Assembly (NCBI GenBank): GCA_038496675.1
Contig: CM076650.1
Coordinates: 8,082,645-8,146,644 of the forward strand
DNA from: Rachycentron canadum
Taxonomy: Eukaryota > Chordata > Actinopteri > Carangiformes > Rachycentridae
DNA length: 64,000 nucleotides
Direction of reading: 5' to 3'
The notes under the pieces are model-generated. The model saw nothing but the letters and a program-made list of their open reading frames with translations. It had not been told where the DNA came from and did no database searches. The stretch's first letter is position 1, and each line of letters opens with the position of its first letter. A program made the translations under genes and the position numbers. Positions 1-12,579 of this stretch are shown here, piece after piece.

Positions 1-670
1 GCAGCCAGTGCTGAGCAGCAGTGATCATCTCTGGGAAGTCCTTTCTGGTAGCAGCCAGCTCTTCTATCTGGTTCTTCACGGTGGCTAGTACCTGAGAAAG
101 ACCCATAGAGAATGCCTGAGAATTACATTCAGGTCTGCAATATTTACACTTGTGTAATTAAAGCCAAACTAATGAGAACAACCTTGAAATCTAAGTGCTG
201 CAGTCTGATTGTCTGATTGTCTTAATCACAGATCTCTTGTTCAGTCAAACATGAAAAAAACAGGAGAAAGACGTCTTCACTTAATCTTAAGAGTGCTCAG
301 GTTTCAAACAGTTCTTTGTATTCCTATTTTCAATGTCACGTCTGCGTGTTTCAACATCTTTCAAAGATAGTACAAAACCCAGATGTTTTGCTCTTTTTCT
401 TCGTTTTGTTTACTTGATCATACACAAGCCTCAGGGGAAAGAGAGCAAATGAAAGGCACACTCCTGCCCACACATAACGTGTTTTTCTAACCTGGTAGAG
501 GGAGCGAACAGTTGGCTGAAAGACCAAGTTGGTGTTGAGGAGGAATGAGCGCAGGAGAGGCTGAGGGTAGGCCGCCAGCTGAGCCAGGATGCCAGTCAAC
601 AACAGGTTGACATAAATAGAGTTGGAGAGCATATTCTCCAGACGAGACAACAACACACTGACAAATGGAC
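1..670 (-). CDS. FHIP1A: FHIP1A exons 9-10 (residues 834-924, continuing off the edge)
   Basis: Exon 670-492 encodes PFVSVLLSRLENMLSNSIYV and LAQLAAYPQPLLRSFLLNTN, ending RSLYQ. Exon 91-1 encodes VLATVKNQIEELAATRKDFP and runs off the left edge. Both are typical of the conserved C-terminal block of FHIP1 proteins. The terminal exon(s) with the stop codon and 3' UTR lie outside the window. Confidence 0.95.
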
Positions 671-3600
671 CTGCAGAAAGAGTAGTTATAAAACAACCTT
701 TTCATTGTGCTGTCCAAATGTAATTCTTGTTGAATAATGAAGCTTAACTTACCAGTAAAAGGCACTGAATAGCTTCTACTACTTCCGCCACGAAACTTGG
801 TCCCAAACGGTGAATGCAGTTTCTCTGGTTCTGGTGTTTCAGCGGAGAAGGTGGTGAAATCCATCTCCTCCTCTTCCTCCCCCTCCTCCACAGGCTTCTT
901 TAACTCTCCATCAGCTTTAACCAGCTTTCCAACTGCTTGCGTGTCCAACGTACGAATGAGCTCCTCATACTGGGCCAAAAGGTCATCGCCCAACTCAGCA
1001 GCAGTTGTGTTTTGGAGGTTTGAATTACAATCTTTTTGGACTTTGGTCTTTGTGTCTAAGCTATTATTGCCTTTATCAGCCATCACAGCAGATGGAAGTG
1101 TTATACTTAGTCCATTTTTCAGGGAAACCTCTGCTGAGCCTGGTGAGGCCTCTTCTGATTCTGACCTGTTGGGTTTGTGCTTCCCACGCTCCACATCTCG
1201 AGCGTCTTTCTTGGCGACAAGATCATACACCATGACGTCATCCTGGAACTCATTTTCCTCAATGTATGACCCTTTAACCAGCATGATGGCTGTTCTTCTC
1301 ATCTCCTGGATATGCTGTGGAGGCTCAGCAGGCGATGGCTGTGGAGGTTTACTCTCCACTGGAGTCTCTGCAGTCTGGACCGGGCATGCATCATAACTAT
1401 CGTCCCACTCCAGCTCCAGCTGGTTGAGGGAGGGCGGCTCTGTGTTCGGCGGTGGGCAGGGTCGAGGTTGTGGTACCAGCAGCTGGGGAACTCTCTTGAG
1501 TACCATCTGGGTTTGTCGAGTCTTTACTCCATGCTCCTCAATGACACCAGGCTGGTATTTCTCAGGAGGAGGGTCCTCGCCATCATATGGGGCTGACCAC
1601 ACCTGGCAGGCCTGAATGCAGCCATTGATGCTCAGATGGGCATCGTACAGGTAATGAAGGTAACTGACGTCCAGGTAGATTTCTGACCCAATGGTGCAGG
1701 AATTATCATCAGCCACTTCTGAGAAGCTCTCTTTTTCCTCTGGGTAAAACAGATAGGAAATGTTGATAAAAGCCAGCATGCAGCTCCTGACTGCAGCACT
1801 CACACAGAGCAGAACTAATGAGTTTGACATGTAACTGCAGGGGGCGAAATGATGTAATACAGCAAAACAGTAGATCTCACTATCTGATAAAATACACATC
1901 ATCATTCCTGTTAAAAGTTTATGTCCCACTTATATCCAGATCAACACCTTGTAGTGCATTATACTAAAAACCAGAAAATTCAACATATTTTGGAAATATA
2001 ATGATAAAAAGAAATGATACTTTTTATAATTATTATTTTGTTTAGGCTTTTTAACTCTCACAGCGAATGACTTTCCAGTTTCCATTTCCAGTGTCTTTTG
2101 ACTGCACACCACTATTACTGAGCTTCAAACACCCACTCACTCATATGGTGTTATGAATAGGAACATTTGCTGGATGAATTCATCCTTCAGCTGATTTGAA
2201 AGCAGCAAAAACATCCATAAAAGCTGATTACAAATATTTCAATTCATTTTGACTAATCTGTGACACAGTGAGAACAGAAATGTTGAAAAGTATTCAGGCT
2301 TCTCAAAGGGCTTTACTGAAACTTCCAGGCTCCAGCTGTGGAGCCTTTCAATCATTAGCTGTACCATTCACTCCTAGGAGGATAATTCTTGTTTATTATA
2401 ATTTGGGTCTTATTTGTATAAATATGGGCATCATGTCTGTAAAAATATCATCATACATTGTTAACTGGTGACAGAGAACACAGCAGCAACACAAAATAAG
2501 TCAGATAGGCCAGGCTGTAGTAAACCACATGTTCCTTTCATGGCCTGTCCCTCTTACCTCTGGTGTCTGTGTTGTTGGCAGTCTCTGCACCCTTGGAAAA
2601 GAGGATGGAGTCCAGCTGTCGGAGGGGCGGGGGGCTGTGATCGGGTGAGCAGCAGGACGGTGTTAATGCCAGGATCTTGGCTGCTGACACCGAGTAGCAG
2701 TCCCTCTCCTTCACCACACGTCTCTGACTCAACATCATGTGATTACAGGGGATCAGGTACCTGGGGAGGCAGATGGGAATGAATCCTGTTAGGAAAACCA
2801 ACGGGTGGTCGTAGGAGGGAGAGGAGACAGGGGGTAGTAGGCAGACAGCTGGTAAAAACAAAAAACAAAAAAAAAAAAAAGTCTACATGGTGGGAGGTAG
2901 TGGGTAAAATCTCATCATATAAACCAATTAGATATAGCAAGGTTTATAACTGGGATAAGGCGTGTGAGCCACTCACCTCAATATGAGCTGCAGCATCACA
3001 TCTTCACAGTATAAACCAATGAGAGTGCGGAAGAGTGCAAGCGACACAGTACCCAACTGGAGACACAATAAAACATACAGATAAAGACTGAGAATTTTTG
3101 CATACAGCTGCTGAAATTATAAGTAAATTGTTGAGCAAGAGTAAAAATATAAATATTTGAAATGACTGCAGACTAAATATTTCAGTGTTAGACTATTGGT
3201 TGGACAAAAGATTTAAAAAAAAAAAAAAAAAATCTGAAGATTTCTCTTGAAATTTTAATGGACTAGTTTTTGGACAAGTAAGTCGAATGCACACCACCTC
3301 TAAAAACTTATACACCTTGGGAAAAAAAAAAAAAGTAAATAATTAAGAAGAGCCCCTGTGTTAACGGTTATTAGCATCAAATGTGACAGTAGAATAACAA
3401 GACTACAAGTCTCCAGCCATGCTAGTGTCTCTGTAGAGCTATACTAGCCAAATGCTAATGTCAGCATGCTAACATGCTCACACTAACTATGCTGATATTT
3501 ACCAGGTATAACGTACACTTAGCATGCTAACATTAGCTTATCTGAGGCAAACACTACCTAGCCTACCATTGGTGAGGAGGACGTTATTGGTTTGGCGGTA

Positions 3601-6600
3601 TTTGATTAGCTCGCTCACATTTGCTAAGTAGCAGGAAACATAAACGACAGCTGTTGGGAAGGAGTTTTTAGTTTTTAGCTGGAGAAAGAGTCAGGAGATC
3701 ACATAGTCATTAAGATTCATCCTATGGGGACCATGAATATTGCTGAAATGACATACATTATCATCCACAGAGAAGAGAAGGTCAAGACTAATTAATACTG
3801 ATTAAAAAACAAACATACTATGGGTTTAACAATTACAGGAAATTCTGTTTATCAAGTTTCCCTTTGAGTCGAATACACGTCACCTCTAGAAACTGACATC
3901 TCAACCACGAAGCTAGAAAACAGGAGTAACATGACCTAAGAAGAGGAAACTTGCCACAAAGGTAAACTGGTGGAAAATTGTTTTACTTGGTTCAGTGTAA
4001 TAAATGTGAAACGCAAACGTGTTTATTATTTTTCACCGAGCATAAGGTTGCAAAAATTGGAGGGAACTCTGCAAACCACTTACACAGTCAAACAGTAATG
4101 TAAAGAAGACATTTATTCATGTTAATGATCGAGTTCTACCAAAATATGCTGATATCAGTTGCCTTTGCTTTGGTAAGTTACTGCAACTGAGCATCACCAT
4201 GGAAACAATCTCCCAGGTTTGCAATGACATTTAAGTTTCGCCACGAGTCCCACACTCCCCGGGGTCATTTCATAGTCTAAGAAACCTGCTCTGAAGTTAT
4301 CAAACATGAGTCATGCTCGAGCTAAGTGCAACGTGTGTGACTTCAAAAGAGAAAGAAAATAGACATCGGTCTTTTGTCCTGCAGGGTTACCTGAAAGGGG
4401 GTGTTGATGCGGCTGACCAGAGTATCTAAGATGTGGACACTCTCGTGCTGGTGGAGGAGGATGAAGGAGAGGAAAGTCTGCAGCAGGGCTGGCTCTGAAA
4501 CACTTCTCAGGAAGAGGTCGAGGTACGCCGTGGTGGTCATCACCTCCTCTAGGGTCAGCTACACATAAGATAAGGAATCATTAGTGAGAAATAAGTGTTT
4601 GTGAGTGTGTAAGGTCAACATCCAGAACAAATAAAATCATTATGCCAGAGAGGACTCTTCCAACACGTCTACAGTATATCTCCAGATGTTGACATGTTTG
4701 TATTAATTTGTATTGTCAAATTCTTCAGCTCTGCACATATAAAATGAAATAGATCAATGTTAAGTATTTTTTTAAGTAGATTTTTATTTAACTATTGAGT
4801 TGACCTCAATGTTTAGACTTTTTATTTCTCATTGTGTGGTCCTGATTTAAATTTTGCAAGCTCTGGTTAATGAATTTAGCTGAATAGTTGGACATTTTGC
4901 ACTAGAGTCAGTGTCTGTACATCGACTATGAAGCAGGAGGCGAATATCTTAGTTTAGCACAAAGATTACAAATAGGGGGAAATGATGAGCTTGGCTAACT
5001 ACTGTAGCACTGATTTATGTTGTATCACATTTGTTTAACAAGGCTTATTTCTTAAGAAATAAGTCAAACTATTTCTTTAGTTGCAGGTGCCTATAAACAG
5101 CATGTAATTTTCTTTCCACCCATAACAGGGTATTTCTTATTTCCTAAATATATTGCTACCCATTTAAAGTCCCTTCCAGAATACAACTTGTATTATGATA
5201 CGGGACATGATTTTCCATCAGTATGTCTTTTTACAAACCACCTCCTCCAGCAAGTTAAGTTACTGAGGAGAAGATAAATGGAATATGGAATATACTCTAT
5301 ATTTGTCCAGATGTGGCATTAAATGCAGGTGAAAAGGAAAAACAAAGGGAGTGCCAACCTTGTGAAGAGCTGGTGCAAGGACAGGCACAAGGAATCCGTT
5401 GTAGATGTAACTAACCAGCTGGTCTCTTATATCAGGGTGGGCCACCTGGGAACAGTCAGTATTAAGTCGCATGTCAGTCAGGAATGCTCTCAAGCAGAAG
5501 GCTGCACCCATGAACCATGTGTGAATGCATTTCTCGTGTGGCAGAGCTTTATGTGCACGAGCTCGTCACACACGTTCACCTGAATGACGGCATTGCAGAA
5601 TTCCAGTGAATTCAGAAACTGGACGAGAGGCGGCATCTGGAGCCAGTCCTCTTTGCGGAGGCAGTGCCAGTCTTCATTGGGAACCTCCAACTTGGTGGGG
5701 AGAGATGAGTACAGTCCGCTCAGCCCTGTGGCCAGCACCTGAGGTGAGAGAGGCGTCAGTATTAAGTATCAAGTGTTACATTACTAAGGTAACTGGCTTC
5801 TAAACTCATCTTCCCATTGCACAGTTGTGTTACTTTTGAATTTTTATAATTTTTCACATTTTTATTGTAAATATTTAATTGGAAAAATGTTACATTATAT
5901 TTAAGATACCTGACTTGCTGTACACAAAAACACCAAATGTAAATTCCTCATACATGAAAACCTACTTGGCAAAAAGACGACTGATTCTGAAGCTAATTTG
6001 GGATTAGTGTAGATTATTGGTAAATTTCACCATTGCATTGTGGTGATGATCCTGTTACCTTTTTCTGGCTGTAGAGTCTTAGTTTTAATTATCTGTTTTA
6101 TTAATCAAGCAGTTATTACAGAGCATATTCTATAAAACTACACTATGAAGTCCTGTTGCAAACAAAAATATCATTTGACATATGTCGTCTCATGAAGAAT
6201 GAGCTGCAGTAAAGTGATTATAGAGAGAATATCATTGGCTTCATTAAACATTAATGAGGCAGTTTGTCGTGAATGATGTATGCACAACTTCTCTGCTGTC
6301 AGTTTTACCTTTGGCTTCATACAATAGATTTATAACAGTGTTTTATTACTCACTACTAAGAAACATGCTATTGTAAATCATTTCTTCATTGCCATGTTTT
6401 GATAACATAATGCCCTCGTAAGCACAGCACTGCAGCAGCCTCACACAGTAAGGCAGCATACGTAAGGATTTATGCCTCCGTAAGGTCATCTCCAAGAGCG
6501 TTATAAATATTTGAGCAGCAAAGTGTTTTACTGCCTATAACACTCCTGCAATATTAACTATGATATGGTAATAAGGTCACTAATTAATGCATTAATGTCA

Positions 6601-9388
6601 ATGCACGTTCCACATTACAAATGGTAAGTATGATTTCTGCCTTTTCTTCATAAAGTCCGTAAGATTTCAAACAACAGCAGAGCCTATAGCAGCTCAGTCT
6701 AATTTAGCTGTAAAATGAGTGCATCATTAGTGTTGCATTGATGTATACATCCTCTATAGGATTATCCTTGTTGCCTGCCAGTGGAACCAATTAAATATAG
6801 ACTCCTGTTATTCAACTGGCAGTGCATCAAAAGCCACTTTTCACTGCGCTGTCTGCAGCTACGGGTAAATGGCATTATTTACATGGGATTATCTTAGAAC
6901 TGTGCTACAATCTTAGGAATGCCAGACATTTGTAACATTCATTGCCAAAGATGTTTTTAACCTTGTTTTTGAGTGGGTCCTTGAATTCTTCTGCGTATTT
7001 TGTCCTGTCTTTGACACCAAGGGTCAAGGAATAATAGAGGTGCCACTGACTGACTTTGATTATTAAAGACAGAACAATTCCTTTTTACAAAAAGAGAGGG
7101 AGTGAGTCTGGGGAGAGACTAAAAACGACCTAATGACTGTGAGCAAGATAAAGACAGAAGGGAAAGTAATTAATCATTCAGGACTGACCGGGCAGAAGTA
7201 GGTGTTCTCTGCGATGTGTTTGGCCACTCGCTCGTTCTCAGCAGACAACGACATAATGAGCAGCAGAGCATCTCTGGCCTGCTGCCCTACTGTGCCTTCC
7301 CTGTGGATGAAGGGGATGAGGAGGGAGAAGATGAGGAAGTTGGTGGCTCCCTGATCCTCACTTGTGTGGAAAAACAGCTCCAGAATTGAAGGGTCCTTCG
7401 CCAGAACACAACACAGTTGGTTGAGCAGCAACACCAGCTCAGCTTCAACCGCAGGCGCCGCTGTGCCTGAACAGGACGACAGCAGCATCATGAGCGGCCG
7501 CAGGATGGGTTTGTGATGCAGCAGAGGCTGGTGTGCCTGCCCCACCAGCATCTCGTACATCTTCAGCTGCTCCAGTTTCATGTCATCTGTGAACTCCCTG
7601 CGGAGGCTCCAAACGAAGAGTCGCTCCATCACATTCTCCATCACCACAAACTCCAGGATGGGGCCCATAGCGCCGGCCTGACCACTGTCCTCTTCCATCA
7701 GCAGGAACAGCATGTGTTCCACGTAGTTCTGCACCGCACTCGCCTCATCTCCGGGGATGGGACCAAAACGAGGGCCGCCGCTAGAGCCAGCGTTGAGGTT
7801 GATGACGCTCAGGGAGGGAAGGGTGGAACTGCTGCGCAGGGGATCATGCTTTTCTAAGATCTTCACCACCTACAGTAGACACAATTACTACTTAAAATGA
7901 ACACATCATAACTATATATTTGATTTTCATGCAAGAACAGTTCTCATGCTTTTGATAAATCACAACTACACCTATACAGAAAAAGACAAAGCAAAATATT
8001 TAAACTTTAGAAGGTGTTATTGCTATTGTCAAGCTGTTGTGAGGGAGGTCGACCCTTGTGTAAAGGTTGGATTCTGTGCTGAACTTAACATGCAACACAG
8101 TCATTTTTACAGTTTATATTGCTGCGTTTGAATGCAACATCTAATTTTTCTTCTTACTGCATTTCTTTTAAAAAAATAAATAAAAAACAAAAATCTGTTA
8201 GTAGGGTATTGAATCTTTGTTAGTAGGTCACACACACAAAAACCTTGTATATAAGAAACACTGCTGCGAACACTGCAGCGATAGCATCTCATTAGAGACA
8301 CATTTATCATCACATATGAAAAAACTAAATCCTTTTTATTACCATAACATGTGCTGCACTATGATTATTTAATGTAAATATTAAAATGTAAGCTGATGGA
8401 TTGCAGGTAAAATAAGTTCCTTGTTTCTGACTGGTTAAGTGTAAACAAATATGAGGTGTCAATAAACCAGCAGCACAGTACAAATAAACTCAGTTTGGTA
8501 GGACAGAGAGAAACAGTCCTTTGTGTATCCACTCCCTCCCTTGTGTGTCCTGTTCATAGAAACCAGAGTCACAATAATGAAGGCAGTGTCCCCAGCCTGC
8601 TGCTGCTGCCATGACAATAACTAGCTGTGCACAAGAGAACTGGGCATGGCTGATGGAAACATGAGAGCGGACATTGTAATCCCTGCCTGAGCCCAATGGG
8701 GCCTGACCCAGAGGCCTGAAACACAGGGAGTCCAGTTCAAGATCTCCAGCTATAACTGAAGTGACAGGCAGGGGCCAGGTCTGACAAACAAACAAGGATT
8801 TTACTTACTAAACATATGAACGTTGTCTTGGGCTGTGCACTGACATAAAGCTGACACTGTCATAGTCAGCTGTACACACAGTCAAGGTTTATTAAACCAT
8901 GATGCATATAGAGCATGTGTATTATTTCCAAAGCAGCTGCTGGTGTGCTGGAGTGAATGTTTACTTTAGTTCAGTATAGCTCTGACAGTGCTGACATATA
9001 GTCAGATAGTCTGCATCATTAATCAGAATATGGGTCATATACGAAATGTCAGCGGGCTTCAGCTTTGAAAATGTGACCACGTACATGGCTCAGGCTGGAT
9101 AAACATCAAAAGGTCTAGGCTTTGATTTTTTAGGACCAGAAGCAGCTCTATAAAAGGCACCCAGGTGAATAATGTGTGTTGACACAACAGTAGGGTGAGT
9201 TATAGGAGGTTGGTAAGATGGTAAATGTGACTTAAGACCAAATAATATCAAGCTGAGGGTAGCATCACATTGCTGTGCTTCTGCAGCACTAGGATAATAC
9301 ACTTCAGCAGCTTTATATTGGACCATTTCATATTTAATTATCTAAAGAAAATGAAAGAGCAGAGACTTCTCAAACTTTCTTAACACTA

Positions 9389-9419
<31 letters not shown>

Positions 9420-11273
9420 GAAACACCTTTAACTGTTTTATCTGCCTCCATCTACTCATGTCTGATAACTAAAGTTGAGTTGTTCTGAAATGTACACTAG
9501 ATGGGAGAGTTTCAACATTAACACTATATGTCTCTAAACAGAACCACATTCATAAAACTGGCTATTCTATTAGGAGTCACGTGGCATTAGCCATGAATGG
9601 AATGAGTCTACCCACACTACACTGTCTGTAGCAATGGACAGATCACTGCATGTCACAACAAAAACCACAAGCTCTGTGAGGCCTGGGAAGCACCAGATAA
9701 GACACAGCAAATGAACATAAACCTAATCTTTCAACTCTGAAGCAGGCAGGAGTGTCTGCTACAGAGCCAATATTACTTACAACATGTTTCTCAGATTTCA
9801 AGGTTTTCTTTCTGAAACCAAAGTCAAGTGGACTCTTATCAGGCTGCAGATTAACTAAGCATGGAAATAAGACTCTGCAGGAGTGAATCTGTGTTTCCAG
9901 GGAGTTCTCCTTTTTCTATTCACAGAGGGAAGCTGCCTTCTGTTTTTGTGATTACAACTGTCCCAATACATCAACTAGCTTGTTAAAATTCTTAAAACGA
10001 TTTCTTCGCTCTTCTAGAAAAATCCAGAATCTATGACATGGAAATATTCAAGAAGTCTCCTACTTCATGAAACAGTCAATAACCAGTGTTAGTGCACTGG
10101 GGGCTTCAAATTTCAACATCATCACACTTTTGTAACTTTTGGACCATGAGTGGTTTAATATGTAGTGGTGATGTCACAAATGCTTGTAGACTTACGTGTT
10201 AAACTGATTTAAAGTGAGTACAGAGAAACTTTCCCTCTTCAGCAGACAAATGTGAAAACAGCCTTAAGTGTCACATATATCACTGCACAGTGAAGCTCAG
10301 AGAGCCAAGTAAAACACATTTTTAGTGAGACTTGAAGTATAGCTCAACAAAGGCTTATAGTAAAGTCTGCACATGTGCATTACACCTCACAGCTTCCAAC
10401 CAAATAACACAGCTAATCCCTACAAACCTGTCCTGTGTTGAGTGTAATAAAAACACAGTGGAATTTAGCTGTGAACACCACCGAGCCTGCTCCCCGACTA
10501 GAGGGTCAGACCCCACACTGACAGCCGCTAATGCTGACATAAATGCCATCGACAGTTACCAGCACATTTCTATCCCCTCAATGCCCAGCCAGTGTCACTC
10601 TTACTGTAGGTCAGTAAACACAACGTTTGTTCATCTCAGTGTGGGAGGAGTAGGACAAGCAGACTGCCAGGTCCCACAGGGGTCAACAGGGACACAAGCT
10701 GCTGCAAAGAGCCAAAAGTCTAAGACGGGCGGCTTCATGCTGCCAAGATTCCACCGGCCATGACCACACTGAAGTTTATAGGGACTGTAGTTAGCCAGTC
10801 AGTTTCTACTGTCAGGATCTGCAGTACAATGTTAACAACCTTGCATTCATAGCTTTTACTGCTTAAGGTTTGATGCAACCTTTTAAATCCTGGTGTTCGT
10901 GACCTGAATTCCTTGAAGTAGTTGTGAGAGAAATAAAGGAGTAACTCAACAATTAACTGGATATGAAAAAAGAAATTAATACACAAAAGGTGCCATTTTT
11001 TTCTTTTCTTGTGAAATACCGGATAATTATACCATAAAAGTCTTCTAAAATGCACTAAAATTAAAAGGTCTAAATTGGAAAATTGATACTATTTTCATGT
11101 ATGTGCATTAAGTACAGACGTGTGCTGGGGTTTACCTGAGCCCAGTGGTTCTTGAAAACAATCATGCAGGTCTCTGGATCCACCCCTTTCAAGACCAGAG
11201 ACTGCCCATCTCGGTTTCCATTGGCAACCATGGAGGCCATCTTGGTGACCGGATCATACGTAAACCATGTCAT
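1..11273 (-). CDS. FHIP1A: FHIP1A (FAM160A1), FHF complex subunit HOOK-interacting protein 1A; partial, 3' end cut by window edge
   Basis: Exons in transcript order, all minus strand: 11273-11136, 7869-7189, 5738-5580, 5445-5359, 4558-4391, 3056-2977, 2760-2558, 1739-753, 670-492, 91-1 (cut). Every junction is GT-AG and the frame stays open, giving 924 complete codons plus one base; human FHIP1A is about 1,040 residues, so roughly the last 100 are missing. Diagnostic stretches are VDPETCMIVFKNHWAQ near the N-terminus, FIHREGTVGQQARDALL, YLIPCNHMMLSQR, and RSFLLNTN near the right end. Known of the family: FHIP proteins join Hook proteins and AKTIP/FTS in the FHF complex, linking dynein to early endosomes. 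FHIP1B is the nearest alternative, but the sequence follows FHIP1A (NHWAQVVKILEKHDP). The start is ambiguous between 11273 and in-frame ATGs at 11240 and 11231. Confidence 0.97.
753..1739 (-). CDS. FHIP1A: FHIP1A exon 8, long variable and acidic exon (residues 505-834)
   Basis: A 987-base exon. It starts EEKESFSEVADD, contains YLDVSYLHYLYDAHLS and QVWSAPYDGEDP, and then a low-conservation region with proline runs. Short conserved islands follow: LELEWDDSYDACP, PQHIQEMRRTAIMLVKGSYI and EFQDDVMVYDL. Near the end are an acidic patch (EEGEEEEEMDF) and the junction motif SVPFTG. These islands align with the same order in mammalian FHIP1A. The intervening disordered sequence diverges strongly, which is usual for this part of the family. 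An open frame on the opposite strand (797-1396) is a shadow. Confidence 0.95.
2558..3056 (-). CDS. FHIP1A: FHIP1A exons 6-7 (residues 412-505)
   Basis: Exon 3056-2977 encodes LGTVSLALFRTLIGLYCEDV and ends two bases into an Arg codon. Exon 2760-2558 completes it and encodes YLIPCNHMMLSQRRVVKERD and SVSAAKILALTPSCC. The exon leaves one base, which pairs in frame with the acceptor at 1739 rather than with the AG further upstream at 1835. That decides where the next exon starts. Confidence 0.94.
3425..3740 (+). repeat. Interspersed teleost repeat, family A, copy 1
   Basis: Contains the repeated GCTAAC/AGCATGCTAA motifs and, further right, the phrase TCATCCTATGGGGACCATGA. The same phrases recur at about 12.6-13.1, 21.2 and 29.8 kb in this window. 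I recognise the type from other percomorph sequences but cannot name the family. Boundaries are approximate and the copy is degenerate. Confidence 0.65.
4391..5738 (-). CDS. FHIP1A: FHIP1A exons 3-5 (residues 274-411)
   Basis: Three phase-0 exons: 5738-5580 (VLATGLSGLYSSLPTK to EFCNAVIQ), 5445-5359 (VAHPDIRDQLVSYIYNGFLV to ALHK) and 4558-4391 (LTLEEVMTTTAYLDLFLRS to SRINTPFQ). All three match FHIP1A closely. The donor of the middle exon is AAG|GTTGGC, an unusually weak 5' splice site, while its neighbours have ordinary donors. The introns between them hold no other coding signal. Confidence 0.95.
4890..5120 (+). repeat. Interspersed teleost repeat, family B, copy 1
   Basis: Contains the recognisable run 'gaatatcttagtttagcaca' followed by 'aagattacaaatagggggaa'. 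This is a diverged form of a repeat with a 'ttagcttagcataaagactg' core that is common in teleost DNA. Two further partial copies lie in SH3D19 introns. The boundaries are my estimate. Confidence 0.6.
7189..7869 (-). CDS. FHIP1A: FHIP1A large N-terminal exon (residues 47-273)
   Basis: A 681-base exon in phase 0 at both ends, opening with VVKILEKHDP and ending with AENTYFCP. It contains ASAVQNYVEHMLFLL, LKMYEMLV, KPILRPLMMLLSSCSG and DPSILELFFHTSEDQGA, all close to mammalian FHIP1A. This is the most conserved helical core of the family. The insertion SSSTLPSLSVINLNAGSSGG near its start is longer than the human counterpart. An open frame on the opposite strand (7513-7857) is a shadow. Confidence 0.96.
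7870..11135. other. FHIP1A: FHIP1A intron between first and second coding exons
   Basis: About 3.3 kb without recognisable coding sequence. The only clear structure is a short (AAT)n microsatellite at 9388-9415. The open frames here have no family resemblance and no splice context. Confidence 0.55.
9388..9415. repeat. (AAT)n microsatellite
   Basis: About nine uninterrupted ATA/AAT triplets within the FHIP1A intron. Confidence 0.9.
11136..11273 (-). CDS. FHIP1A: FHIP1A first coding exon (residues 1-46)
   Basis: This exon carries the start and the family hallmark VDPETCMIVFKNHWAQ, then splices at CAG|GTAAAC. Residues before GVDPETC do not resemble the mammalian N-terminus, so the exact start is uncertain. 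The ATG at 11273 gives MTWFTYDP, and later in-frame ATGs at residues 12 and 15 are equally possible. A candidate 3' splice site lies about 40 bases upstream, consistent with splicing from a distant non-coding exon. Confidence 0.85.
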
Positions 11274-12579
11274 AGGCAGGAGATGGAAGACATTCCTGAC
11301 TGCTTACTGGGTGCAACCATAACCACAGGAGGAGAAATAATCACAGAGGACCTGAAGAGCCAGAAAAAGATATCATCATGCACAAAAACATACAAAGTTG
11401 GTTCATAAAATAGCACAGATGCAATGTTATGACTTGTGATTGCAGTGCATTGCTCTCTCTCCCTCTCCCTTTCCCACTGCATGGCTAGACAGCAGCTATG
11501 ACAGGCATGCAGGAAAGAGAACAATAACAGGCAAAGTCAGATGATTCAGGCAAGGGGAGAAAGAGACACATCTAGTTTGACTTTGGCTCAGAGAGTTGCC
11601 TGCCGCACTCTGGACTTCGGACCGAGCTGTCAAATTACTTCTGGAATACTTCAGACACCCACAGAAGATTCCTGCAGGCCCCCTGACATCACTCTCATTA
11701 CAGACACATTTTTTTGACATCAGAAGGCGAACAGCAACTGGGTGTGAACTTTCCTGACTGAATAGGGTAATAAAAAGATTTGTAGTTGTGTATATCAGAC
11801 ATGATTTCTGTATGTGCTGGTTTCATTTCTGGATGAAACACATAACTTTTTAAATATTTAATATTAATAAGAAAGCAAAGTCTGCAGCAATCACATTGCT
11901 TGTTTTGATGAAAATATATATATAATTTGGGTTGAAAATAGCCTGCAGGCAGCTTTAGAGATCACTTCCAACACTCACATTGGCAATATGGAAATCTGGA
12001 AGATGCCCACTTTTTCCGCCAGAAAGGAACTAATTTGTTGTTTCCCTTGGAGGACATTGCTGGAAAGACTGATTCTGTTAAAAACAAGACATGCTTTCTT
12101 TGACAACGCTGTGAAGGGAGGGAGTGTAGTACTTTTAAACGGATAATATGAGATGACGTGGAACGAGAAAAAAACAAAAAACAAAAAACATCTATCATAA
12201 TCCAGTTCTCTGCCACGGCACGTTTCCAGGTATGCTGCTGCACTTCATGAGGAAGGATGTTAGGATGTGACACCATGTTTCCTCTGCTCCCATAGTGATT
12301 ATTTGTGACAAATATCACTACAGTTTGAAAGAATATTGTGTCTGAAAATAACACAACATCCTCCCTTCAACAGTTAAGAAGAACAACTGTAGACAGCTAC
12401 ACTGGTATCTCTGCTGGACTGTTTTTAATAATACTGTAATAATATTATTTTGAAAAAAGCAGTCCAAACGACAACTGTCATTACTGTCAATTAATAAACC
12501 AAAATCTTTTTAGCTCTATAAACCATGGTCTAAACTTTAGACTCTACAGCTGTGATAACAGTTTTGACCTCACACCAAT

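Larger units (their letters stand above)
92..7188. other. FHIP1A: FHIP1A introns between coding exons (no additional genes seen)
   Basis: Non-exonic stretches over 300 bases are 92-491, 1740-2557, 3057-4390, 4559-5358 and 5739-7188. They are AT-rich and contain short A runs (2,868-2,880, 3,215-3,231). Two partial copies of interspersed repeats lie here (listed separately at about 3.4-3.7 and 4.9-5.1 kb). No tRNA, snoRNA or further coding exon was recognised. Confidence 0.6.

Noticed and set aside
797..1396. Long plus-strand open frame of 199 codons
   Set aside because: It lies exactly antisense to the FHIP1A long exon and its peptide has no family features; the Ser/Pro-rich text is the complement of the real coding frame.
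1740..1834. Extension of the FHIP1A long exon up to an alternative AG at 1835
   Set aside because: That acceptor would shift the frame relative to the preceding exon, giving a stop within a few codons; the AG at 1740-1741 after a pyrimidine-rich stretch keeps the frame and protein alignment.
7513..7857. Plus-strand open frame of 114 codons
   Set aside because: Antisense to the conserved FHIP1A exon at 7189-7869, with a His/Gln-rich translation typical of a shadow.
10332..10763. Plus-strand open frame of 143 codons in an FHIP1A intron
   Set aside because: No recognisable domain, no splice sites, composition like the surrounding intron.
11962..12354. Minus-strand open frame of 130 codons
   Set aside because: Low-complexity Phe/Ser-rich translation without family resemblance; does not connect in phase with FHIP1A exons.
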